Positions 1 through 9,778 of a stretch of 64,000 nt of DNA are shown here, piece by piece. The stretch comes from Polynucleobacter necessarius (GTDB taxonomy: Bacteria; Pseudomonadota; Gammaproteobacteria; Burkholderiales; Burkholderiaceae). How positions within the stretch are numbered: position 1 is the stretch's first letter; each line of letters starts with the position of its first letter. Under the pieces are notes generated by a model, which made no database searches, was not told the DNA's origin, and saw only the letters and a list, made by a program, of their open reading frames with translations. A program made the translations under genes and the position numbers. The stretch spans positions 1,620,169 through 1,684,168 of the forward strand of contig NZ_LT615227.1 of NCBI RefSeq assembly GCF_900096755.1. Direction: 5' to 3'.

Positions 1-267
1 CTAAAACAAGATCCAATTATTGATAGCGTTGCAGCAATTTCTGTTGGCATCTATCAAGGCACCCCTGTATTAGATTTAGACTATCCGGAAGACTCTTCTT
101 GCGATACCGATATGAATGTCGTTATGACTGGCAAAGGCGGCATCATTGAAGTTCAAGGAACAGCAGAAGGCGCAGCCTTCTCTAGAGCAGAACTGAATGC
201 CTTGATTGATCTTGCCGAACAAGGTATTCATGAATTGACCCAGTTACAAATTGACGCATTCAAATAA
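1..267 (+). CDS. rph: Ribonuclease PH, C-terminal part (gene cut by window edge)
   Basis: Reads open from base 1 in frame 1 to TAA at 265-267, giving about 88 residues. The string [20 protein letters not shown] followed by [12 protein letters not shown] and a C-terminal helix is the conserved end of RNase PH, the phosphate-dependent 3'-5' exoribonuclease that trims tRNA 3' ends. The start lies outside the window. It is followed 12 bases later by rdgB in the same direction, a common rph-rdgB-hemW order in beta-proteobacteria. No lesion is seen in the visible part. Confidence 0.93.
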   Translation, partial: LKQDPIIDSVAAISVGIYQGTPVLDLDYPEDSSCDTDMNVVMTGKGGIIEVQGTAEGAAFSRAELNALIDLAEQGIHELTQLQIDAFK

Positions 268-279
268 CCGATTCTATTG

Positions 280-870
280 ATGCAGAAAATTGTTCTCGCC
301 TCCAACAATGCTGGCAAGCTGAAGGAATTTCAGGCGCTTTTAGCCCCACTGAATTTTCAGGTCATCACGCAAGGTGAATTAGACATTCCGTCAGCCGAAG
401 AGCCTCATTTAACTTTTGTAGAAAATGCCTTAGCCAAAGCACGTCATGCTAGCTCTGCTAGTGGCTTGCCCGCTCTGGCAGATGACTCCGGTATCTGCGC
501 GCATGCCTTAGACGGAAAGCCAGGCGTGTTCTCTGCACGATTTGCAGGCGAGCCTGCAAACGATGGCGCAAATAATCAAAAGCTTGTTTCAGACTTAAAT
601 GGCCAAGCAGATCGGGGTGCGCATTATGTATGCGCCCTCGTCTTTGTAACTAGTGCAAATGATCCTGAGCCACTGATTGTGCAAACGCGCTGGCATGGGC
701 AAATCATTGCGGAGCCCAAAGGGTCGAATGGTTTTGGCTACGACCCGCACTTCTATATTCCTGAGTTCAATCTCACTGCAGCCCAACTGGATCCTGCGCA
801 AAAGAATCTCATTAGCCATCGCGGCCAAGCTTTGCGAGAGCTTATTGTGCAATTGAAGTCACGCACTTAA
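280..870 (+). CDS. rdgB: XTP/dITP pyrophosphatase (RdgB/HAM1 family)
   Basis: A 196-residue protein hydrolysing non-canonical purine nucleoside triphosphates (ITP, XTP, dITP) to monophosphates, which keeps inosine and xanthine out of nucleic acids. The N-terminal IVLASNNAGKLKEF is the substrate-binding SNNxxK motif. ADDSGI near residue 70 holds the metal-binding acidic residues, GxNGFGYDPHFY near 150 and SHRGQALREL at the end are family signatures. Length is normal. ATG 280 is preferred; a TTG three bases upstream is the only alternative. Lies between rph and hemW, probably one operon. Intact. Confidence 0.95.
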   Translation: MQKIVLASNNAGKLKEFQALLAPLNFQVITQGELDIPSAEEPHLTFVENALAKARHASSASGLPALADDSGICAHALDGKPGVFSARFAGEPANDGANNQKLVSDLNGQADRGAHYVCALVFVTSANDPEPLIVQTRWHGQIIAEPKGSNGFGYDPHFYIPEFNLTAAQLDPAQKNLISHRGQALRELIVQLKSRT

Positions 871-881
871 AGATTCTGATC

Positions 882-2069
882 GTGATTAACAGTAGCCCCA
901 ATACAGTCTCGCTCACCGCGTTGCCGCCACTGGCCCTGTACATTCACTTCCCATGGTGTGAAAAGAAGTGTCCATATTGTGATTTCAATTCTCATCAAAT
1001 TAAAGACGGAGTTGGTAAAGCGGGGTTTGATGAGCAGCGCTATATCAAAGCACTCATTACAGATTTAGAAACTGAGCTGCCCAATATTTGGGGTCGGCAT
1101 GTCCACAGTATTTTTATTGGCGGCGGTACACCAAGCCTACTTTCACCAGAGGGTATGGATGAATTACTTTCCGCCATTCGCGCCAGAGTGACTTTAGAGC
1201 CTGATGCTGAAATTACGATGGAGGCAAACCCAGGCTCTGTAGAGACAGACAAGCTTGCGGGCTTTGCAAAGGCAGGCATTAACCGAATCTCCTTGGGTAT
1301 TCAGAGCTTTCAAGATGAACAACTTAAGGCGCTGGGTCGTATCCATAATGGCGCCGAAGCAAAACGTGCGATTGATATTGCCTTAAAACACTTTAAGTCG
1401 GTGAATTTGGACTTGATGTACGGCTTACCCAATCAAACTCTTGAGGCCGCTAAAGCCGATATAGAAACTGCGCTCTCCTTCAATACTCCACACCTGTCTT
1501 TTTATAACCTCACACTAGAACCCAATACTTACTTTGCCAACTTCCCACCCAAGCTACCAAGTGATGATGAGATTGATGCCATCTTTGAGCAAAACTTAGC
1601 CTTACTTGAGAAAGCTGGGTACAAACGTTATGAAGTTTCAGCGTATGCCAAAAAAGATCAAGAGTGCAAACACAATCTCAACTACTGGCGCTTCGGAGAT
1701 TACATTGGCATTGGCGCAGGTGCGCATGGGAAGATTTCTTTCCCCGGAAAAATTACCCGCCAGGTGCGGGAGCGCCATCCAGAGAACTATATGCAGGCGA
1801 TGGAAACTCAAGGCAATGCCTTAATAGAATCCAAAGAAATAAACGCACAAGATCTCCCCTTTGAGTTCATGCTCAATACCTTGCGACTAACTGATGGTGT
1901 CGACACCCATACCTTTAGCGAGCGTACGGGCCTACCTTTAAACGTTATCAGCAAAGGGATTGCTGAAGCCAGTAAAAAGGGATTGCTGGATGAAAACCCC
2001 CTTAAATTAAAGGCAACTGATCAGGGTTTACGCTACCTCAATAATCTCCAAGAGATATTTCTCGGTTAA
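882..2069 (+). CDS. hemW: Radical SAM protein HemW (heme chaperone, HemN-like)
   Basis: A 395-residue radical SAM protein. YIHFPWCEKKCPYCDFNSH near residue 20 is the CxxxCxxC [4Fe-4S]/SAM motif in the form typical of HemW, followed by GGGTPSLL and the HemN C-terminal region. HemW was long annotated as oxygen-independent coproporphyrinogen III oxidase but is thought to insert heme into target proteins. The start is GTG at 882, 11 bases after the rdgB stop. Intact, normal length, last gene of the rph-rdgB-hemW run. Confidence 0.92.
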   Translation: MINSSPNTVSLTALPPLALYIHFPWCEKKCPYCDFNSHQIKDGVGKAGFDEQRYIKALITDLETELPNIWGRHVHSIFIGGGTPSLLSPEGMDELLSAIRARVTLEPDAEITMEANPGSVETDKLAGFAKAGINRISLGIQSFQDEQLKALGRIHNGAEAKRAIDIALKHFKSVNLDLMYGLPNQTLEAAKADIETALSFNTPHLSFYNLTLEPNTYFANFPPKLPSDDEIDAIFEQNLALLEKAGYKRYEVSAYAKKDQECKHNLNYWRFGDYIGIGAGAHGKISFPGKITRQVRERHPENYMQAMETQGNALIESKEINAQDLPFEFMLNTLRLTDGVDTHTFSERTGLPLNVISKGIAEASKKGLLDENPLKLKATDQGLRYLNNLQEIFLG

Positions 2070-2114
2070 AGTAAACCGCTTAATAAATATAACAATCCGC
2101 CTCGGAGACAATTC

Positions 2115-3111
2115 ATGATTCATCACGATTTAAAGAGCCTTATCCGCTCTCGCCTATTGGTTTGCATCGCCTTAGCAATGAGCACCTTAACATTTTCGCA
2201 AGCCGCTATTGCTCAAGCAAACTGGCCCGATAAACCGATCAAACTCATCGTTGGCGGCTCCGACGCTATTGCACGCGTCATTGCAATCAACCTCTCTCAA
2301 ATGTGGGGTCAACAAGTTGTTATTGATAATCGCGGCGGTGCAGCTGGAACGATTGCGGCTGATCTTGTAGCCAAATCTCCTGCCGATGGATACACGTTAG
2401 GCTTAGCTCACGTCAATGCAATGTCCATCCATTCCGGCCTTAGGACAAAAAATGTCCTATAACGCCAGCACGGACTTTACACCCATCGTTCTATTGGGAA
2501 TTACACCAAACATTCTGATTGCCAATGTCGATGCACCCGCTAAAAATGTAAAAGATCTCGTTGCCTACATGAAACAGAACCCAGGCAAGGTGACTTTTGG
2601 CTCAGCCGGCAATGGCAGCACACAACACCTGGCCTATGAACTCTTTATGCATATGGCTGGTACACAGGCTTTACATATCCCTTACAAAGGTAGCAGTCCC
2701 GTATTAGTAGATCTGATGGCCGGTCACATTAACTACACCTTTGAAACCATGGGTGCAGCAACGCCCCATATTCAAAGCGGCAAAGTTATTCCAATGGCAC
2801 AAACTCGTACAAAACGCTCACCAGCTTACCCGAACGTGCCAACCATGGAGCAATTGGGTTATGTTGGTTTTGAAGCTACCGCTTGGTACGGCTTGATGGG
2901 TCCCGCAAAATTAGATCCAAAAATAGTGGACAAAATTAACGCTGACGTAAATACCGTTCTACGTAAACCTGAAATCCAAGCCAAATTGGCCGAGGTTAGC
3001 GCAGAAGACGGTGGCGGCACACCGGCAGCCTTTAGTAAGTTCATCACCAAAGATCGCAATCAGTGGGCGAAGTTGGCGAAGGATGCAAAACTCCAGGTGG
3101 CCCTCAATTAA
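2115..3111 (+). pseudogene. Bug-family (TctC-like) periplasmic solute-binding protein, frameshifted
   Basis: Two overlapping reading frames together make one Bug/TTT-family receptor, normally about 325 residues. The first (2115-2462) has a signal peptide, WPDKPIKLIV, WGQQVVIDNRGGAAGTIAA and SPADGYTL. The second resumes near 2452 with YNASTDFTPI, the conserved mid-region and HIPYKGS. The break lies at a run of six A in GACAAAAAATG; removing one A restores the frame. Bug proteins usually read IVP(F/Y)xxGGxxD after the first strand, but here KLIV runs directly into GGSDAIARV, so an in-frame loss of about five or six residues in a ligand-binding loop is also likely. An A-run indel alone could be sequencing error; the loop loss suggests real decay. 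Confidence 0.8.
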
Positions 3112-3141
3112 TTACTGAGCAGTTAATTCGTTGCACACAAT

Positions 3142-3169
3142 AAAAAAGGACTTCTTCAAGTCCTTTTTT
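3142..3169. terminator. Bidirectional intrinsic terminator
   Basis: Perfect 12-bp stem AAAAAAGGACTT / AAGTCCTTTTTT with a CTTC loop. The A-run on one side and T-run on the other make it work on both strands. It sits between the convergent Bug gene and the alkylsulfatase pseudogene. Confidence 0.85.
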
Positions 3170-3212
3170 ATTTCTTTCTTAACCTTCTCAATCAACCTTC
3201 CTATTCAAGCCC

Positions 3213-5118
3213 TTACTCTCCAGCAGTAATTGCCAATTCTTGGGCAGTAAATGGATCTTGTGGTTTTGTATTGACCGGTTTTGGTATCTGCTTAGACTTA
3301 GTACCTGGCATTAACTCAAAGTCCGGCTTAAATACAGTGAGAGCACTCTTGAGTTGGTCAAAAGCTTTGCGATCACCATCAAACTTCGCCTTACCCTCAG
3401 CCTGCAATTGCTCAAAGGTTGTTTGACCGCCCATCACTCGCTCTAAATCACTGCGATGCCGAGTTATAGATAGCGTTGGATTCTTGGCTTGCTGACCTTT
3501 AATATTGGTCAACGCAGAATTGCTCATCTCCACAATAAACTTTTCACCGTTATCCGGGGTAGATAAATTAATTGTGAAGTTCATACCGGCAGCCTTCTTG
3601 CTATCCAAGCTGATTCCCAATGAATTGAGCCATAACTCCGTGTTCATCGCTTTAATCATGTCAGGGCCATTTGATTTTGGCGATGCGCCTGTTGGCATAC
3701 CGTGGCGTAGTTCATAGGCAGCACCCAAGAAGCTATTGCGCATACTGGGGCTTTCCTTTTGATAGCCAATTTGCTCAAAGATATCTGCCAGTAAGTCTTT
3801 AGCGGCAGTATTGTCAGGTTGTGCGTAAACCAGCTTATTCACAATCTCCATTGCTTCGCGATACTTACCTTGCCTGTAAAGCTCTCTGCCTTTGGCGAGA
3901 ATCTTTCCAGATCCACCCATCATCTCTACATATAAAGGGGCAGAATCTCTAGGCGATAGCGGCGCCAAGGTTGCAGGGTTTGCATCCCAATAGCCAAGAT
4001 AACGGTTAATGACGGCGCGACTGTTGTGCTCTTCTAAGCCGTGATAGCTATGAGCCGCCCATTGCTTCTTGAGACTGTCTGGTTGCTTATAGACGTTCTG
4101 AATCTCATTAATCGTGACGCCATTCATTGTTAGCCAAATGCAAAACTTCGTTGTGTAAATGTGCATAACTATCTCTTTGGGTGCGCATTACTTCCTGAAT
4201 GCGCTCATTACCCCAGCGTGGCCAGCTATGTGACGCAAACATAACTTCACTTTGTGTGCCATAACGATATAAAGCATTGTTGATGTTTTTAGACCAAGCG
4301 AGAGAGTCTCACACCAAGGCACCACGCAAGGTGTAGATATTGTGAATCGTCGCAGTAATGTTTTCAGCAGCCCAAAATGCTTTAAATTGCGGGAAATAGG
4401 TATTCATCTCCGCAGGCGCTTCTGTACCAGGCGTGTTCTGGAACTCCATCTCCACGCCATCGACGTTCATAGTGTCGTATGGCTGAGTAATATAAACGTT
4501 AGGCTCGATTAAGCCTAGATTACCGGCCGCTGTATTTTTACCAATTGACTGGTCAACGTGACCAAATGGGCTGCGGGGTAATAAGACGCCATATTGAAAA
4601 TACATGCGACGGGTCATGGCATTGCCAGCATATACATTCTCAGCCACGGCATGGTCCATAAAACCGATAGGCGCAATAACTTTGACTTTGCCACTTTTTA
4701 CATCCGCCTCATCCACTACGCCTCGCACACCACCGAAGTGATCCCCATGTGAATGTGAATACACCACTGCAACCACTGGTCGCTCGCCTAATTTTTCATT
4801 TACAAGCTCAAGTGCTGCGCGAGCAGTTTCTTTAGCAGTCAATGGATCAAATACGATCCATCCAGAATTCGTTTTGATAAAGCTAATATTGGCCAAGTCA
4901 AAGCCGCGAACTTGATAGATCTTTCCTGGCACCACTTCATAAAGGCCATAGCCCATATTCAGAATAGCCTGACGTTGCAACGAAGGATGCACGCTATCAA
5001 AATCTTTGCCCTGCATTGCGCCTGGATCAGCGATAACACCGCCCCCACCAGCAGCCATCAAAAGCCCAGAAGAAAGCAATGAAGCTGCCAATGCAATTTG
5101 AGTAAGCCTGATATTCAT
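3213..5118 (-). pseudogene. Class III alkyl sulfatase (SdsA1/BDS1-type), nonsense mutation plus 4-bp duplication
   Basis: Secreted metallo-beta-lactamase-fold alkylsulfatase that would cleave SDS-like sulfate esters. The N-terminal part (5118-4309) has a signal peptide and the zinc motif YSHSHGDHFGG. The middle contains the dimerisation/helical region (YREAMEIVNKL). The C-terminal SCP2-like domain follows (TELWLNSLGISLDSKKA). Two lesions: an in-frame TGA at 4309-4311, where RGALV is followed by DSLAWSKN in the same frame (family members have Arg here), and a tandem duplication at 4121-4128 (AATGAATG on the coding strand) that shifts the frame before [11 protein letters not shown]. Apart from these it is near full length. 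Neither lesion is a homopolymer artefact. Confidence 0.88.
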
Positions 5119-5222
5119 CTAAATATTCCTAAAAAAGTACTTAATACTTTGAATGATATGTTTGGATGCTTCAATGGCAATTAGCTTAAGAGCTAATAGA
5201 TAGTTGCAACTGTAGATTAAAA

Positions 5223-6666
5223 CTAGATTGCTTTAGACGCAACAGGAAGTTGGATGATGAATCTTGCACCAGTTGGCAGATTGGGTTCGTAATGAATCGT
5301 TCCACCATGGCGCATGACGATGTGCTTGCATAACCAAAGCCCTAATAAACCCATGCCCTTCTTCTGACTATCAGCTAAGAGTTCAAATAAATTGGCCTGA
5401 GCCTGCAAAGGAACACCGTCGCCATTATCAGCAATTCCACGCCGGACTCGGTGAAGCGCCCTTCAATCACAATTTCTTTGGCGGCCTGCTTAGAGCTTGC
5501 TAAGGCCTGAATAGCGTTATTGAGTAAATTCAATAGCACTTGTTGAATCTCGCTACGATTTGTTTGCACAACAAGGTTTGATGGAAGCAATTGCCTCACT
5601 TTTATTTGCTTTGAAACAATCTCCGGCCTTGCAATACTCAGCACGTCATTAATTAAAAGACTTAAATCGACGTTAGCACTTTCAATGCGCTCGTCTGCAA
5701 AAACAGATCTTAGGGTGCGAATAATATTAGCCGCGCGTTGATTGTCGACAAGCAAGGTATTTAAGACCTCTTCCTGGAGCTTAGGGTCCATCTGACCATC
5801 GGCTAATTTCTTTTGTAAAAACTGGATATTTAAGCTGCTCGCCCCCAAGGGCTGATTTAACTCATGGGCAATAGAAGCTGACAAAGCCCCGGTAGCCGCT
5901 GTCTTGTTGGCTTTTAACAATGAGTTGATGAGGTTTTCACGCTCTTGCAGTAGCGCCCTAATCTCTTGGTTCTCCGTTTTAGATTGAGCATTACTAACTG
6001 CTATACGCTCTGCCCAATAACCGCCGATGGCAATGTAGGGCAAAGCATTCTTGACCAGCTGCGTAATCGTAAAGAGAATCAATATCTGAGGGATTTGCTC
6101 TACTTCACGTATGGCCAGCGAGGAAATAATGAGAATTGCCAGACGCCCCATTGCAAAAAACAACTCTCCAGTGCTGGCGAATTGCAAATACAGCAATTGC
6201 CGCGATGGAGACTCTTTTCGTTTTGTCTTTAATTCAATAATTTACCAGGCATATAGGATGCTAGTAAGAATGCACATAAATGCAGTGCGAATTTCAAAAT
6301 TGGAATGAATACGTAACAATTCAAGAGTAATTGCAAAAAGGACTGCGGAAGCTATAAAAAAATAATGGTGATCTTCTTAGAGATCTCTCGATTTAGAGAC
6401 CTACAGAAGAGACCTTGCAAAATGGCGGCAATATAAAATAGCGAATTTGCAATAGTGAAATTAAATTCTGGTTTAGCAACGTCTGTAATAGTGACAATGC
6501 CCGCTCCAAAAATAATGAGCGCAAGAATGCTCGTTAACAGCGACCCCATCCAATAAGGGCTCGGCCTAACGGATCCCTGGGAGCGGTAATAGTGATAAAC
6601 ACCCAGGAACAAGCCCGCCTGAATAATGGCCAGAATGAAAAAGTACAGGGCGTTCAAGATCTTCAT
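5223..6666 (-). pseudogene. Membrane sensor histidine kinase, multiply disrupted
   Basis: The three pieces form one kinase. An N-terminal membrane region (6666 to about 6360, several hydrophobic segments) is followed by HisKA with SIAHELNQPLG and by HATPase_c with LLNLLNNAIQAL (N box) and a C-terminal HGGTIHYEP. Lesions in transcription order: a run of seven T at 6356-6362 shifts the frame; an in-frame TAA (6242-6244) follows ILYAW; near 5430 an indel breaks the DNGDG box, which can be read in another frame as ADNGDGVPLQAQ. The G2 box also reads GMGLLGLW with an extra Leu against the usual GxGLGLW. No response regulator is adjacent. It resembles the kinase at 41841 in domain layout. Confidence 0.82.
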
Positions 6667-6706
6667 GGCTATATCGTAACTCGACGGACATGATTAGCTA
6701 AAATTC

Positions 6707-7666
6707 ATGCCAATGCATTTTTATCTATCCCGACTTCTCTTTTCTTGCGCTGTGCTGATGGGCATCACCCTGGGAGAGGCTTATGCCCAATCTGCCCCCT
6801 ACAACGCGGCAAATAACTACCTTAAGAAAAGAGCGGATGCCTTTATGACGATTACAGGCTATTCGTTGACGCCTGATGTCACCACTGGATCGCTCTCTAT
6901 ACGCAATAACGGCGGCGATAACTCTGATTTGCAAATGATCTCTTTGGGTGGCGGTGACCGTATAAGCGCCAATTTCCCCCTTTACCTTGAGGGAACCATG
7001 ACAATCAATCGATACAATCCAAACTTTAGTGATGGCATTGGGAATAGCTCGGTTACCGTTCCCGTCCACTGGAACAGCATCACTGGTACGGGTGGTATCG
7101 GCTGGGACTTCCCTATTACCAATGAATTGCGTTTTAGACCTATTGCCAACGTGATGCTAGGTCACTTAGAGAGCGATATATCAATTGCCTCACGAGTGAT
7201 CCAAAATCGCACTGGCGTTGATATGCAATTTTTGAATGGTGGCCGCATGAACTCATATGGCCTTGGTGGTTCGGTCATGCTGGATTATGAAAACTACAAG
7301 CCTGATCAAGAAATTGATATTGAATTGCGCTACACCAATATTCCAGTGCAAACATTTGATTCATCTACAGCGGTTAAAGGATCCGCAGACTCTCAAAGTG
7401 CTGCAATCTGGGCTCGCAGTCGTGTTCCAACACCAATCACTCTTTTGGATCGGCCATTAAGAGCGGTGTTTGAATTAGCTCATACGGAATTTCTGGGGGA
7501 TCTCCGTGGTGCACTAGGCTTTAATTCACTCTCATCTGTCGGCACTGGCATTGAGTTGGATCGAAGTGCATCTGATCCGATATTTACTAGAATTCGCGTA
7601 GTGTTCCGCTACCAATTTGGTCAAAACGTACACGGCACCTCTATAGGTTTAGCCGCAAGCTTCTAA
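6707..7666 (+). CDS. Outer-membrane beta-barrel protein (solitary autotransporter-barrel type)
   Basis: A 319-residue protein with a clear signal peptide (LLFSCAVLMGITLGEAYAQ). The rest is alternating beta strands ending in a terminal Phe (SIGLAASF), the usual BAM recognition end. The pattern resembles the solitary outer-membrane autotransporter-like barrel family (Omp_AT), whose role is unknown; this match is by eye. Divergent from the broken kinase with only 40 bases between, so they share a promoter region. Intact although surrounded by pseudogenes. Confidence 0.68.
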   Translation: MPMHFYLSRLLFSCAVLMGITLGEAYAQSAPYNAANNYLKKRADAFMTITGYSLTPDVTTGSLSIRNNGGDNSDLQMISLGGGDRISANFPLYLEGTMTINRYNPNFSDGIGNSSVTVPVHWNSITGTGGIGWDFPITNELRFRPIANVMLGHLESDISIASRVIQNRTGVDMQFLNGGRMNSYGLGGSVMLDYENYKPDQEIDIELRYTNIPVQTFDSSTAVKGSADSQSAAIWARSRVPTPITLLDRPLRAVFELAHTEFLGDLRGALGFNSLSSVGTGIELDRSASDPIFTRIRVVFRYQFGQNVHGTSIGLAASF

Positions 7667-7671
7667 TAAAA

Positions 7672-7689
7672 AACCACCCGAAGGTGGTT
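7672..7689 (-). terminator. Intrinsic terminator for the minus-strand sulfatase operon
   Basis: Stem AACCACC / GGTGGTT with a four-base loop. On the minus strand it is followed by a T-run (A-run at 7666-7673 on plus). It lies just after the end of the formylglycine-generating enzyme gene. An almost identical hairpin ends the tRNA-Ser gene. Confidence 0.75.
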
Positions 7690-7701
7690 AGCAGAGCTTC
7701 A

Positions 7702-8821
7702 TCAGGCATAACCCATTTGCGGTAAGACGTCCTTTACCAAGCGAAATCCTAAATGCGACATTGGGCTATAAGGATCGGCGCCTCGCCGAGCGCTAGGACG
7801 ATAAGACTGGCAGTAGTCTTCATTACATAAGAACGAGCCTCCACGCACTACACGTTTAGGCACATTAGCTGGAGCGGAGCGCTAGAGTCACCTGGTCCTT
7901 TTGGATCATTAATAACGCTATTGCCGAATTCTTTAGCCTGCATTGCAAAATAATCCTTGCGATACCAATCAGCAACCCATTGCCATGCATTGCCAGTCAT
8001 ATCAAACAGGCCATACCCATTCTGAGGATAGGTTCCAACCGCACTTGTACCAATAGACCAGCCTTTGGACTCACTACCGGAAATGCCTGTTTTTTGACAT
8101 CCCAAATATTGGCTGGCAATTTACCATCTTGCTCTAACTGATCGCCCCACACATACGTCGCTTGATTCAATCCTCCGCGTCCTCCGCGCGCGGCAAATTC
8201 CCACTCAGCTTCAGTAGGTATACGCTTGCCCACCCACTTTGCATAAGCCAAGACATCTTCATAGCTCACCTGCACTACTGGGTGGTCACCCTTACCGTCG
8301 ATATTGCTTTGGGGGCCGGTCGGATGGCGCCAATTCGCGCCCGGAACATATGCCCACCACTGCGAGTAGTCATTGAGATTAACCTTCGCTTTGGTGCCAA
8401 CAAAAACCATTGCACCTGGAACAAAAACCGAGGCTGGCGGCTTAGGTGTACCAGGTGGCAACTGCACACGAATGGTTTCCCAATCCGGAACTTGCTCTGC
8501 CGTAGTTTTGTATTTAGTAGCTTTTACAAATTGTGCAAATTGGTCATTTGTGACATGGGTAGCGTCCATCCAAAATCCGGCCACCCTCACTTTATGCGTT
8601 GGTTTCTCATTGGCCTGCGCCTTCTGGTGATCGCTTCCCATCAGAAATTCACCGCCAGGAACCCAGGCCATGCCTTTAGGTCCATTTGCCCCATCGCCCA
8701 AGATTATTTGCGGAGCTGCCTGTTGAGGTTTTGCAGAAAATGTATTCCAGGCTAAATATGCACCAATTGTGATTGCCGCTAGTAAAGCTGCATACAGGAA
8801 ACGATAGTGAAATCTTTTCAT
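7702..8821 (-). pseudogene. Formylglycine-generating enzyme (sulfatase-modifying factor), two frameshifts
   Basis: A secreted or membrane-anchored FGE-family protein. An N-terminal hydrophobic segment is followed by WVPGGEFLMGSD, HKVRVAGFWMDATHVTNDQF, VSYEDVLAYAKWVGKRIPTEAEWE and GLFDMTGNAWQWVADWY. The C-terminal end (7702 to about 7865), in a third frame, reads RGGSFLCNEDYCQSYR then HLGFRLV. Its two Cys, five apart, match the active-site pair of FGE that converts sulfatase Cys to formylglycine. Lesions: a missing base near 8060 (KAG then IGTSAVG) and a 5-bp tandem duplication at 7871-7880 (GGAGCGGAGC on plus). The catalytic end therefore lies behind both breaks. ATG at 8821 is 4 bases after the stop of the upstream outer-membrane gene, so they are co-transcribed. 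Confidence 0.87.
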
Positions 8822-8825
8822 CAAA

Positions 8826-9741
8826 TCACTTTCCTAGAGGAATGCTGACAGTTGCAATAGTCGCATAGTCTTCGACCCGATTTTGAGCCCAGAACTCTTT
8901 ATAGGCCCGAACATTAATATAGGCCTGCTTGGCCCCAATATTAAACAGATATCCGATCTGTGGACCAACAGCAGACACGCGTGATTTAAAGGCGCCATCG
9001 TTATCTCCGCTGCCAGTATCTGCAGTTAATTGATAGTAAACATAACCCGCAATACCAACTTACCAGCTTTGAGATACAAATTGTGAAATAGACCAATCTA
9101 AGTGTGAGTCAATACCGTTTTTGTAATTGGTTTGATTGTTTTGCCAGTTATACGTCGCACCAAAGATGCCAGAAAACTCAAGGCCAGTGGTATTGTTTAA
9201 ATAGGTATATCCATCGCCGCATGCCCGATACCGATACTAGATAAACTCGTTGGGCTATAGGTGCCAACGGGAATATCGCCAGTGATATAGGTTTTGAAAT
9301 TGTTATTTCCCTTATTCCAGGTCAGGCTTGCTAGCGGATAAATATTGGTACTTCCGTTACTGGTATTCGAGCGATTCAATTGCGCATTTGGATTGGTAAC
9401 ACTAACTGATGCCGTTGTGGTGTTTGTACCAGGCCCCCAACCTAAACCAACATAAGGCTGGCCACCAAGCACCTTTTCCTCTGCGACATATCCAAGCTGA
9501 ATCAACATAAAAGATTCTCTTGCGCTCAATCCAGCATTCACACTTTGTCCGTGTTGGAATGTTTTGGATTTATCTGCGCTACCGCTATAGGAGTATGGCA
9601 TTGCCACCAGAGACCAGCCAGTAGCCATAGGAACGGCCGCCATACTGGCGTATTGGCCTGAGCCATTATCGGCAATAGCGATAGCATTACGAGAAAAAAG
9701 GACTCGAACAATACATGTTGAGTCCTTTTGGGTTTATTCAT
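8826..9741 (-). pseudogene. Outer-membrane transporter of the phenol-degradation MetA (SphA-like) family, disrupted
   Basis: Signal-peptide region at 9741-9680, then GWSLVAMPYSYSGSADKSKT and beta-strand repeats (GQPYVGLGWGPG, PLASLTWNKG) ending VSIPLGK. The style is that of Phenol_MetA_deg family barrels, often found beside degradation genes. Lesions: a frame change just after the signal peptide (near 9660), another near 9215 (GIGHAA continues as YTYLNNTTGLEF in another frame), and an in-frame TAA at about 9061 (SQSW then VGIAGYVYYQLT). It sits inside the sulfatase operon, so a role in taking up sulfated aromatic substrates is plausible but inferred. Confidence 0.72.
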
Positions 9742-9778
9742 TCTATTTAATTCGTGAATTCAATTGAGGATAAAACTT

